From Deltaproteobacteria bacterium (lineage in GTDB: Bacteria; Desulfobacterota; WTBG01; JAGOGO01): 46,350 bases of DNA. Below are positions 38,764 to 46,268 of this stretch, piece after piece (positions within the stretch are counted from its first letter, which is position 1; each line of letters begins with the position of its first letter). The notes beneath the pieces are model-generated. The model saw only the letters and a list, made by a program, of their open reading frames with translations. It searched no databases and was not told where the DNA came from. Where the stretch lies: NCBI GenBank assembly GCA_017996625.1, contig JAGOGO010000009.1, positions 1-46,350 on the forward strand, read 5' to 3'. A program made the position numbers and the translations under genes.

Positions 38764-38790
38764 TATTTTTACTGAGAGTCCCTGAAAAAA

Positions 38791-39735
38791 ATGGAAGTAA
38801 TTACAGGATATCGTAATATTAGGAAACCATTCACCAGTCCAGTGCTTGCTTTGGGCAATTTCGACGGTGTTCACCTGGGACACCGGAAGATTCTCCTCTC
38901 AATCCGGGATAGAAGCCAGGAGCTCAAGGGGACATCTGTGGTGTATACCTTTCATCCCCACCCGCTTTCCGTTCTCACGGAAGGCAAACAGCCGCTTACA
39001 ATCACCACGATAGGAGAGAAACTGGCACTGATTGAAGAGTGCGGCATTGATGTGGTCATTTGCGAGCCATTTACCATTGATTATGCTCAGATATCCGCCG
39101 ACCAGTTCGCAGAGGAAATCCTCCATCAGACCATCGGCGCCAAGGAAATTTTTGTCGGAGATGACTATCGATTCGGGAGCAAGCGGCAGGGCGATATCCA
39201 CTATCTAAGGAAGCTGGGAGGCCGCCTTGGATTCCGGGTCAAAACGGTCGAGCCGGTCATGAGTGACGGCACAATTGTGAAGAGCAGCAATATTCGCCAA
39301 CTTATTCAGATGGGGGATGTGGCCACAGCGAACCGGCTTCTGGGAAGGGAATACCACATTACGGGCCCTGTGATTCGGGGGAAAGGAAGAGGCGCCGGGC
39401 TTGGATTTCCTACTGCCAACATAAAGCCAAATAAAAACCTGCATCCGCCTGAAGGCGTGTACGCAGTGTGGGTTCACTATCAGGGGCAGCAGTTTATGGG
39501 GGCCATGAACATCGGTACTAATCCTACCTTTAAAGAAAAACAGGTTTCTTTTGAAGTCTACGTTATGAATTTTTCAAAACAAATCTATGACGAACACCTG
39601 AGAATCAGCTTCGTCGACAGAGTCCGTCCGGAAAAAACCTTCTCTTCAGTTGATAGCCTGATCGCTCAGATGAATAGCGACGTCGCTGAAGTGAGACGGA
39701 TACTGAGCGAGCAGAACTCGTCTTATTCCAGCTGA
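38791..39735 (+). CDS. ribF: Bifunctional riboflavin kinase / FAD synthetase
   Basis: Makes FMN and then FAD from riboflavin. The N-terminal adenylyltransferase part has ALGNFDGVHLGHRKIL (nucleotidyltransferase HxGH), YTFHPHPLSVL and FVGDDYRFGSKRQGD. The C-terminal flavokinase part has GRGAGLGFPTANI, GVYAVWV and NIGTNPTF. 314 residues, as expected. It is divergent from tRNA-Leu; no strong ribosome binding site precedes the ATG. The 317 bases after it (39736-40052) contain no gene, only fragments resembling dispersed repeats (ATTCCCGCGGAAACGACGAA near 39862). Confidence 0.96.
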   Translation: MEVITGYRNIRKPFTSPVLALGNFDGVHLGHRKILLSIRDRSQELKGTSVVYTFHPHPLSVLTEGKQPLTITTIGEKLALIEECGIDVVICEPFTIDYAQISADQFAEEILHQTIGAKEIFVGDDYRFGSKRQGDIHYLRKLGGRLGFRVKTVEPVMSDGTIVKSSNIRQLIQMGDVATANRLLGREYHITGPVIRGKGRGAGLGFPTANIKPNKNLHPPEGVYAVWVHYQGQQFMGAMNIGTNPTFKEKQVSFEVYVMNFSKQIYDEHLRISFVDRVRPEKTFSSVDSLIAQMNSDVAEVRRILSEQNSSYSS

Positions 39736-40052
39736 AGAAATCATTTCCCTTCTCAAAACGTTCATTCTTTATTATCCTTCAGAAGAAGACAAGACCGGGA
39801 TACGTTGCCCGCCGGGTCCAGCGCGGTTCAGCAGCAAAGGAGCCGAATGTGTGTCCTGGATTCCCGCGGAAACGACGAAACCCAACCCGCTTCGGCTGGT
39901 GGATGACAAGCTGAAGCGCAGTCTGTTGAAGGCGGAAATCCAGGCATTTCACAATGGCGAAGCATCCTGCAGGCCGATCCACAACGACAAAAGACTTTCA
40001 CGAGCTCATTCGATCCTGACCACGTCGGCTCATCCAGGAAGGGGATCTTCAC

Positions 40053-40892
40053 ATGGCTTGCACAGTCAGGTTCTTAGCCTTTCTTGGTTTAGTTCTCATT
40101 GGGTTTTCAACTACCCGGGCGGAAATGGCTCCTGATGACATGCAACGTGGTTCCTCGAATCAGATGGATTCCGTTCAGACTGAAGCAGAGTTGGGAGTAA
40201 CAGAAAAACTCGGGAATACGGTCAGCCTGGATACGACCTTCATCGACGAAGAGGGTTTGGAGGTTCACCTGGCCGATCTGATCGACAAGCCAACGCTCCT
40301 GCTTCCCGTTTACTTCACCTGCCCTAACGTCTGCGACACCCTTCAGGCCAACGTAGCTGTGATCCTGCCTGAAGTCGATCTGGAACCGGGTAAAGAATAC
40401 CAAGTGATCTCCGTAAGCTTCGATCCTGCAAACTCCCCCGGCCTTGCCAAGAGCAAGAAGCAGGATTATTTTGCAGCTATCAACGCGCCGTTTCCGCTTC
40501 AGGCCTGGCACTTTCTTACCGGCAACGAACCAAACATCAGAGCACTCATGGACTCCATCGGCTTTCACTATGAGAAGCAAGGAGACATGTATATCCATCC
40601 AGTTACGGCGGTTGCCGTGTCACCGAACGGCACAATTGCGAGATATCTATATGGCACTGACTTTTTACCCTTTGACGTGACCATGGCGATGACCGAAGCA
40701 GCTGAGGGCAAGCTTGGTTTGTCGGTAAAACGGGTGCTCGCCTACTGCTTCACCTACGATCCGGAAGGGAAACGGTATGTGCTGAACATAACCCGCATTG
40801 CAGGAGTCACCATACTCCTCCTGCTCGTTCTTTTCCTTGTAGCACTGCATGTCAGCGGCCGGAAGAAGCAAACCTTCAGCAGGAAAGGTTAA
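40053..40892 (+). CDS. Sco1/SenC-family copper chaperone for cytochrome oxidase
   Basis: Periplasmic thioredoxin-fold protein that delivers copper to the CuA centre of subunit II. N-terminal signal peptide (VRFLAFLGLVLIGFSTTRA, cleavage about residue 23), then the copper-binding FTCPNVCDTLQ (CxxxC) and the distal histidine in MYIHPVTAVAV. Unusually, a C-terminal membrane helix (IAGVTILLLLVLFLVALHV) anchors it from the other end. The start is well supported by AGGAAGGGGA. First gene of the oxidase operon, two bases before subunit I. Confidence 0.92.
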   Translation: MACTVRFLAFLGLVLIGFSTTRAEMAPDDMQRGSSNQMDSVQTEAELGVTEKLGNTVSLDTTFIDEEGLEVHLADLIDKPTLLLPVYFTCPNVCDTLQANVAVILPEVDLEPGKEYQVISVSFDPANSPGLAKSKKQDYFAAINAPFPLQAWHFLTGNEPNIRALMDSIGFHYEKQGDMYIHPVTAVAVSPNGTIARYLYGTDFLPFDVTMAMTEAAEGKLGLSVKRVLAYCFTYDPEGKRYVLNITRIAGVTILLLLVLFLVALHVSGRKKQTFSRKG

Positions 40893-40894
40893 CC

Positions 40895-42514
40895 ATGGCC
40901 GATGGAGCTGTCCAGCCAGATAACTTCTGGCACGTGCCCGGAAAGAGCGGAATCCGATCCTGGATCTTTTCTACTGACCACAAACGGATCGGGCTGCTGT
41001 ATCTTTTTTCTATCCTGACGATGTTCGCCGTCGGGGTCGTGCTCGGGCTGCTTATGCGGCTTGAACTTATTGCCCCCGGCCGCACCATCATGGGTCCGCA
41101 AACCTATAACGCCATCTTTACCATGCACGGGGTGATCATGATCTTCCTGGTGGTTATCCCGAGCGTTCCGACATCCTTCGGCAACATCTTCCTTCCATTG
41201 CATCTCGGTGCGCAGGACGTGGCATTTCCACGCCTTAATCTTCTGTCGTGGTGGCTTTACATACTAGGAGCAATCACTGCACTCACCAGCCTTTTTACTG
41301 GTCAAGGCGCTCCAGACACCGGATGGACATTTTATGTACCCTTCAGCCAACAGACAACCACGAATGTCTCTGTGGCGATAGCCGCCGTCCTTATCCTCGG
41401 TTTTTCCAGTATCATCACCGGAGTGAATTTCATCACCACCATCCACCGGCTCCGTGCTGATGGCCTGAGCTGGGGGAGGTTGTCCCTCTTCGTGTGGGGC
41501 ATATATGCAACCGCCTGGATTCTGCTCCTTGCTTCTCCGGTTATTGGTATTACTGCACTGCTGATCGTTCTCGAACGCGTTCTGGGTGCAGGCATCTTTG
41601 ATCCGGCTAAAGGCGGTGATCCCCTCATGTACCAGCATCTTTTCTGGATATACTCTCATCCGGCAGTATACATCATGATCCTGCCGGCCATGGGTATCAT
41701 CTCCGACGTGGTGGCAGTCTTCACCCGAAAGCACGTTTTTTCCTATAAAGTGGTGGCTGCTTCCAGCTTGGCTATCGCCTTTGCCGGCTCCCTGGTCTGG
41801 GCTCACCATATGTTCACCAGCGGCATGAGCGACATCGCGGTCTTCGTGTTTTCCTTTTTCACCTTTGTAGTCGCGATCCCGTCGGCGATCAAGGTATTCA
41901 ATTGGCTCGGCACTATGTACAAGGGTTCGATCTACCTGGATCCACCATTTCAGTTTGCACTGGGATTTATTGTGCTGTTCTCGGTCGGAGGCATATCCGG
42001 CCTGGTCCAAGGTGCTGCAGGCTCAGATGTTCATATTCATGATACTTACTTCGTGGTTGCCCATTTTCACTATGTCATCCTGGGCGGTACTATGTTCGGC
42101 CTCTTTTCCGGATTACATTACTGGTTTCCGAAGATATTCGGAAAAATGTACGACCGGCAGCGCGCTACGATTGCCTTTATCACCATGTTCGTCGGCTTCA
42201 ATGTCCTTTACGCTCCCATGTATACCCTCGGTTTCCAGGGAATGCCGCGGCGGTACTATGATTATCTGCCCGTGTATCTTGAAGGCCATTTTATTTCCAC
42301 CATCGGTTCATGGCTCTTCGCATTCGGGCTCATTCTCATGTTCATCAATCTGTACCGCGGACTCGTAAGCGGCAAAACAGCACCGTCAAATCCCTGGGGC
42401 GGAGCAACGCTGGAATGGACGGTACCATCGCCGCCTCCGGCAGAGAACTTCACGACGCCGCCTCAGGTCACGAGAGGGCCCTACGACTTCCAAGGGATCG
42501 AGCGCAATGCCTAG
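40895..42514 (+). CDS. ctaD: Cytochrome c oxidase subunit I (A2-type haem-copper oxidase)
   Basis: Twelve-helix catalytic subunit. Haem and CuB ligands are visible: TMHGVIMIFLVV (low-spin haem His), WIYSHPAVYIMILP (CuB His with cross-linked Tyr region), VWAHHMFTSG (two CuB His) and VVAHFHYVILGG (haem ligands). The D-channel end reads YSHPAV instead of GHPEV, the signature of A2-type oxidases, where a Tyr-Ser pair replaces the glutamate. 539 residues. Its stop overlaps the start of subunit III by eight bases. Reduces oxygen to water while pumping protons, so this organism can respire oxygen, at least facultatively. Confidence 0.96.
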   Translation: MADGAVQPDNFWHVPGKSGIRSWIFSTDHKRIGLLYLFSILTMFAVGVVLGLLMRLELIAPGRTIMGPQTYNAIFTMHGVIMIFLVVIPSVPTSFGNIFLPLHLGAQDVAFPRLNLLSWWLYILGAITALTSLFTGQGAPDTGWTFYVPFSQQTTTNVSVAIAAVLILGFSSIITGVNFITTIHRLRADGLSWGRLSLFVWGIYATAWILLLASPVIGITALLIVLERVLGAGIFDPAKGGDPLMYQHLFWIYSHPAVYIMILPAMGIISDVVAVFTRKHVFSYKVVAASSLAIAFAGSLVWAHHMFTSGMSDIAVFVFSFFTFVVAIPSAIKVFNWLGTMYKGSIYLDPPFQFALGFIVLFSVGGISGLVQGAAGSDVHIHDTYFVVAHFHYVILGGTMFGLFSGLHYWFPKIFGKMYDRQRATIAFITMFVGFNVLYAPMYTLGFQGMPRRYYDYLPVYLEGHFISTIGSWLFAFGLILMFINLYRGLVSGKTAPSNPWGGATLEWTVPSPPPAENFTTPPQVTRGPYDFQGIERNA

Positions 42515-43106
42515 CCACGGAGGAGACACTGCCGGTGCCAGGCTGGGGATGTGGCTTTTTTTGTTGACGGAGATTTTGCTCTTTGGAGGATTATTTATCC
42601 TGTATACCGCCTATGTGCGGAAATATCCGCTGGAATTTCACCGTGGAGGCAGTGAGCTGAGCCTCTTTTTCGGCAGCGCGAATACAATCGTTCTGCTCAC
42701 ATCGAGTCTTTGTATAGCATTGGCGGTTATGTTTCTGCAGCGAAATGAGGTGAGGAAGTGTTTATACAATCTGAACTTCACGCTCATACTGGGGCTTACG
42801 TTTCTTGCTAATAAATTTTTCGAATGGAGTGATAAGTTCAGTCACGGCATTTTTCCGAATTCACCGAAACTGCTGTCCGGCCCTCAAGGCGAGAATATAT
42901 TCTATGTCATGTACTTTTTTATGACCGGGCTTCATGGATTGCATGTGCTCGTTGGAGTAGTACTCATTGCTGTGGTAGCCATTCTGATTAGGAAGAAACG
43001 CGTTCACCAAAGAAACTCTATCATTCTTTTTAATGCCGCTCTCTACTGGCATCTGGTGGATGTCATATGGATTTACCTGTTTCCGTTGTTTTACTTGATA
43101 ACCTGA
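42507..43106 (+). CDS. ctaE: Cytochrome c oxidase subunit III
   Basis: Five-helix membrane subunit of 199 residues, the short bacterial form. Conserved features: GMWLFLLTEILLFGGLFILY near the N terminus, a long middle helix with LGLTFLANKFFEWSDK, FYVMYFFMTGLHGLHVLVG and the closing ALYWHLVDVIWIYLFPLFYL. Overlaps ctaD by eight bases. Non-catalytic; stabilises subunit I. Confidence 0.94.
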   Translation: MPSHGGDTAGARLGMWLFLLTEILLFGGLFILYTAYVRKYPLEFHRGGSELSLFFGSANTIVLLTSSLCIALAVMFLQRNEVRKCLYNLNFTLILGLTFLANKFFEWSDKFSHGIFPNSPKLLSGPQGENIFYVMYFFMTGLHGLHVLVGVVLIAVVAILIRKKRVHQRNSIILFNAALYWHLVDVIWIYLFPLFYLIT

Positions 43107-43116
43107 AGGATTCCCC

Positions 43117-43401
43117 ATGGAGCAGCTGAGAGAAGTGACAATCAGGACGTATAGCACTGTATGGATGTTGTTGCTCGCTCTTACGGCAACAACAATCATG
43201 GTTGCTTCGATCGATCTGGGCTTTTTCAATGTCGTAGCTGCACTCTCTATTGCCACTACCAAAGCATCGCTGGTAGCACTATACTTTATGCATCTACGCT
43301 CTGAAAACAGAACAATCGCCTGGTGGATTCTTTTTACTCTGGTTTTGCTCGCCTTATTCATCGGCTTTGTTTTTTTTGATATTGCCGGACGGTATGCATG
43401 A
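43117..43401 (+). CDS. ctaF: Cytochrome c oxidase subunit IV, bacterial type
   Basis: Small 94-residue membrane protein with three hydrophobic helices; the TKASLVALYFMHLRSENR segment is the family hallmark. Good AAGGA site seven bases before the ATG. Ten bases after ctaE and 12 before ctaC in the operon. Confidence 0.9.
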   Translation: MEQLREVTIRTYSTVWMLLLALTATTIMVASIDLGFFNVVAALSIATTKASLVALYFMHLRSENRTIAWWILFTLVLLALFIGFVFFDIAGRYA

Positions 43402-43413
43402 GATCGTACGCCT

Positions 43414-44331
43414 ATGAATAGTCGCGTTACCACCACTGTTACCGCAGTCGATCAAACCTTCCTGATCACCTTCAGCCTGGCGGCCTTCTTCTTCGTGCTC
43501 ATTGTCGTCTTCATGCTGGTATTTATCTACCGGTACCATCACACCAAACATCCGGAGGCTGCCGACATTCGAGGCAATACTCTGCTTGAGATTGCCTGGA
43601 TTGTCATTCCATCGTTTGTAGCCCTGGGCATGTTTTATTCCGGCTGGCAGAGCTATCTCACATTGCAGAATGCGCCGAAAAACGCTCTGTCGGTATCGGT
43701 GACCGCCAAAAAGTGGGCGTGGACTTTTTCCTATCCGAATGGACGCATCAGCAATATACTCTATGTGCCGCTCAACAAACCGGTGCGCCTGTCCCTCACA
43801 TCCGCCGATGTACTGCATAGTTTCTATGCCCCGGCATTCCGCATCAAACGGGATACGGTACCGAGGATGACGACCTATGCGTGGTTCCTTCCTGACAGCG
43901 AAGGCGAATTCGATGTCATGTGTGCTGAATACTGCGGTTTCGGCCATTCTGCTATGGTGACAAAAATACGAGTGCTTCCGCCCGAAACATTCTACGACTG
44001 GTATGAGCATGGAACCATCCCCGGAGAACCTCCGGGCCTTGAAGTATACGTTAAGCATGGGTGTATCGGCTGTCATCCCACCGGCGGCATGGACGGGGTG
44101 GGGCCATCGCTCCAGGGAATCTTTGGTACGCAGCAAAAAGTGGTACGAAACGGAAAGCCGATGACCGTAACAGTTGATGAATCCTACCTCAAGCGATCGA
44201 TCCTGCAGCCGGACAAAGAGATTGTTGAGGGGTATTCTGCTCAGATGCCCTCATATCAAGACAAAATATCCGAAGAAGATCTTGCAGCACTCATCGCCCT
44301 GATCAAATCATTCCAGAGCGAGGGATCATGA
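43414..44331 (+). CDS. ctaC: Cytochrome c oxidase subunit II with fused cytochrome c domain (caa3-type)
   Basis: Two N-terminal membrane helices are followed by a periplasmic cupredoxin domain with the CuA ligands DVLHSFYAPAF and CAEYCGFGHSAM. A C-terminal class I cytochrome c has the haem site HGCIGCHPTGG and likely axial Met in SAQMPSYQD. The fusion makes it a caa3-type oxidase that takes electrons through its own cytochrome domain. No obvious lipoprotein or cleaved signal. 305 residues. Subunit II is last among the core subunits (order I-III-IV-II), unlike the common II-I-III order. ATGA overlap with the next gene. Confidence 0.95.
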   Translation: MNSRVTTTVTAVDQTFLITFSLAAFFFVLIVVFMLVFIYRYHHTKHPEAADIRGNTLLEIAWIVIPSFVALGMFYSGWQSYLTLQNAPKNALSVSVTAKKWAWTFSYPNGRISNILYVPLNKPVRLSLTSADVLHSFYAPAFRIKRDTVPRMTTYAWFLPDSEGEFDVMCAEYCGFGHSAMVTKIRVLPPETFYDWYEHGTIPGEPPGLEVYVKHGCIGCHPTGGMDGVGPSLQGIFGTQQKVVRNGKPMTVTVDESYLKRSILQPDKEIVEGYSAQMPSYQDKISEEDLAALIALIKSFQSEGS

Positions 44332-44984
44332 GGACGAGCGCGATATCAATCCATTCTTCTGTCGTTCATTCTGCGGTCAGGAACACCCTGCCAGCTGGCT
44401 TCATATCGTGGGTGACCCGGGTGGGGGTGCTGTTCCGGTGGAAGCTCTCGCTGGCAGTAACCGGTACGATGCTGGCCGGCTTTCTCGTTGCGGGTGATAA
44501 TGATGGTATCAGGTTGATTCTTACGTTGGCTGGGGGATTTCTCGGCTGCTCCGGGTGCAGCACGCTCAATCAGATTCAGGAACGGCAGCGAGATGCACGC
44601 ATGGTCAGAACGTGCATGCGACCCCTGGTAACCGGTGAGATCTCACCATCTGCTGCGGGCACAACAGCTGTTCTGCTCTTCAGCGCCAGCGGGATACTCC
44701 TCTACCAAACTGGAGAACACATGAGCATGTGTTTGCTGATACTCATCGTTCTTCTCTATAATGGCGTATATACCCCTCTGAAGGACCGGACTGCATGGGC
44801 AATTCTTCCTGGTGCGGTTTCCGGCGCGCTGCCGCCGATCCTTGGTTCAGTCTGTGGAGGGAGCACGTTATTTCTGCCGCAGAGCTGGTTCCTCTGTCTG
44901 GTGCTCTTTCTCTGGCAGTTCCCTCATTCTGCACTTCATGCAGATGTACCCTGTGCGCACGAGAAACCGCTTCAGCAACCTTGA
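44328..44984 (+). CDS. ctaB: Protoheme IX farnesyltransferase-like protein, C-terminally truncated
   Basis: UbiA-family membrane prenyltransferase that makes haem O for the oxidase. Recognisable motifs: STLNQIQERQRDARMVRTCM and RPL (first Asp-rich motif), YNGVYTPLKDRT and AVSGALPPILG. It ends soon after FLWQFPH, about 80 residues short of the usual ~280-300, so the second Asp-rich motif and last helices are missing. The last 15 or so residues (LHADVPCAHEKPLQQP) are unlike the family. Reading other frames past this point gives no continuation; the next gene starts 11 bases later. It looks like a deletion, so function is doubtful and another copy may exist elsewhere. Confidence 0.8.
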   Translation: MRTSAISIHSSVVHSAVRNTLPAGFISWVTRVGVLFRWKLSLAVTGTMLAGFLVAGDNDGIRLILTLAGGFLGCSGCSTLNQIQERQRDARMVRTCMRPLVTGEISPSAAGTTAVLLFSASGILLYQTGEHMSMCLLILIVLLYNGVYTPLKDRTAWAILPGAVSGALPPILGSVCGGSTLFLPQSWFLCLVLFLWQFPHSALHADVPCAHEKPLQQP

Positions 44985-44995
44985 GGTCTCTTGTC

Positions 44996-45424
44996 ATGCT
45001 CTGGATTCACCCCGTCATACAGATTGCTGTCCTCGGCCTCGCCCTCTATGTGCTGCGGCTTGGCTGGGTGCGCTTTGCGTTTAATCATCTCGGCCGTAAA
45101 GGGGCATTTCTTTGGAAGCGCCATGTGCTGTTCGGTAAAGCAACGGTGGTGCTGTGGATCTATGGCGCCGCCGTCGGCGCTGCTGCCGCCTGGGTAACCT
45201 GGCGCATGTTCGGCATTACCGGGTATCATTTCTGGACCGGAATAGCAGTCGTAGTACTTGCCCTCACAGGGTATACTCTTGGCTGGCATATGGATGCCCA
45301 CAAGAAAAAAAGAAAGTATCTGCCGCTCGTTCATGGTGCGGCAAATCTGATCGCTATCCTGCTTTCACTCACCTCTTTGATCACCGGCCTGGAGGTCATT
45401 CAGAAGTATCTGCTGAAGCCCTGA
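44996..45424 (+). CDS. Four-helix membrane protein, DUF4079/cytochrome b561-like
   Basis: 142 residues with four hydrophobic helices and histidines near helix ends (HPVIQIAVLGLALYVLRLG, WKRHVLFGKA, YHFWTGIAV, PLVHGAANL), a layout that could hold b-type haem. I place it tentatively with DUF4079. Start set at ATG 44996, with GAGG about nine bases upstream; the longer open frame upstream is the shadow of ctaB. Last gene of the oxidase operon; its stop marks the boundary to GC-rich sequence. The role is unknown. Confidence 0.65.
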   Translation: MLWIHPVIQIAVLGLALYVLRLGWVRFAFNHLGRKGAFLWKRHVLFGKATVVLWIYGAAVGAAAAWVTWRMFGITGYHFWTGIAVVVLALTGYTLGWHMDAHKKKRKYLPLVHGAANLIAILLSLTSLITGLEVIQKYLLKP

Positions 45425-45432
45425 CAAGGAAC

Positions 45433-45576
45433 TGCCAACCAGCGCCGCACCCGCGAGCACGGAGAAGGTGATGTGATCCGGAAGCCTGCATGCACAGAAA
45501 CATGGTGCGCACAGCGCACCTTACAGAACTTTATTATTCCGGGCGCGCGGCGTTCTGCTGGAAGCGCTTGTTAGCC
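45433..45576 (-). other. attC-like imperfect palindrome downstream of the SRPBCC gene
   Basis: Minus strand, 14 bases after the SRPBCC stop: GGCTAAC (R''-like, 45576-45570), then AAGCGCTTCCAGCAGAACGC, a start shared by many integron attC sites. A counterpart near the other end, GCGGCGCTGGTTGGCA (45448-45433), can pair with CCAG...CGCCGC of the first half. Inner CCGGAA / TTCCGG also match. Total about 144 bases. The left half is good; the right half (GTTGGCA as R') is less certain. It ends nine bases from the DUF4079-like gene stop. Confidence 0.35.
45504..45520 (+). terminator. Stem-loop after the oxidase operon
   Basis: Perfect 7-bp stem GGTGCGC-ACA-GCGCACC, followed by TTACAGAACTTTATTATT, moderately U-rich. 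It may terminate the oxidase operon or belong to the variable part of the attC-like structure. Confidence 0.4.
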
Positions 45577-45589
45577 GGCAGGCATCGAG

Positions 45590-46129
45590 TCACGACTCGC
45601 GCCGTGTTTTTACCAGCGATTCGAGCGGATCGACGAACGCCCGCTTCCAGTATGGTAGGCCGAACGCCGAGACGAGCCACGCGTACAGCGGCTTGAGCCA
45701 GCGGTGGCGCACCGTCACGAAATAGGTGTAGTTGATACGCGTGCCATCCGGATCGTCGACGAGCAGCAGCTCCTCGTCTCCGGTGGTATCGAATGTGAGG
45801 TTGTGGGTGGTGCAGCGATAGCCTCGACCTGGAACCAGCGTGGCCGTCATCTCGATCTTGACCGCCGGAAACAGCGAGCCGAACGAGGCCGCTTCCGCTT
45901 CGAGCGTGAGCACATCGCCCTCGCGCTCGACGAGGTTCATCGAGCGAGCGACCTTTGGGAAATGCTCAGGCATGCGCTCGAAGTCCGAGACGATCGCGTA
46001 GACCGCCTCGCGGTCCGCGCGCACGAGCCAGTCGCCATGGACGGCCACTACGTCGGAATCGGTCCCCTCGTGTTCTCGCTCCGCGGCCACCCCTGGAGCC
46101 GTGGATACAGACTGTTGCTTCTTGGACAT
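45590..46129 (-). CDS. SRPBCC-superfamily protein on a probable gene cassette
   Basis: 179 residues: a polar N-terminal ~25, then a START/polyketide-cyclase-like ligand-binding fold (HGDWLVRADREAVYAIVSDF, ERMPEHFPKVARS, INYTYFVTVRHRWLKPLYAW). Such proteins bind hydrophobic ligands; substrate unknown. The ATG has a near-perfect AGGAGG site. Codon use is strongly GC-rich, unlike the rest of the window. It is opposite in strand to the oxidase operon, and attC-like palindromes lie on both sides (45433-45576 and 46211-46268), which suggests a mobile cassette acquired from elsewhere. Confidence 0.85.
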   Translation of the reverse strand: MSKKQQSVSTAPGVAAEREHEGTDSDVVAVHGDWLVRADREAVYAIVSDFERMPEHFPKVARSMNLVEREGDVLTLEAEAASFGSLFPAVKIEMTATLVPGRGYRCTTHNLTFDTTGDEELLLVDDPDGTRINYTYFVTVRHRWLKPLYAWLVSAFGLPYWKRAFVDPLESLVKTRRES

Positions 46130-46210
46130 TCTAATTCCTCCTCAGGCATAAAATACCCGTTTCGTGTCCAAAAAGATTCGGCCGCGCTACACTGCGCTCC
46201 CCTGCTGTCC

Positions 46211-46268
46211 TACCAACGTGGGCATCAGCGGCGCGTTTTTCTGCGTCCGCTGGATTTACTTGTTGTGC
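46211..46268 (-). other. attC-like recombination site
   Basis: Minus strand, 58 bases: GCACAAC (R''-like), AAGTAAATC, CAGCGG-A-CGC, loop AGAAAAAC, GCG-CCGCTG, ATGCCCAC, GTTGGTA (R'-like). The inner arms pair perfectly except for one unpaired A in the left arm, like the extrahelical base of attC sites. CAAC/GTTG pair at the ends. The stop codon of the upstream gene lies inside it, as in many cassettes. The R' box departs from GTTRRRY at its last two positions. Confidence 0.4.

Noticed and set aside
40895..40960. Sigma-54 promoter near TGGCAC at about 40930
   Set aside because: The TGGCAC is inside ctaD coding sequence and lacks a TTGC at the required spacing; other TGGCAC occurrences fail likewise.
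41264..42010. 248-codon minus-strand open frame within the oxidase operon
   Set aside because: Antisense to ctaD and highly charged/low-complexity; not a real protein.
45490..45696. 68-codon plus-strand ORF at the right edge
   Set aside because: Overlaps the attC-like region and the SRPBCC gene end in antisense; no ribosome binding site.
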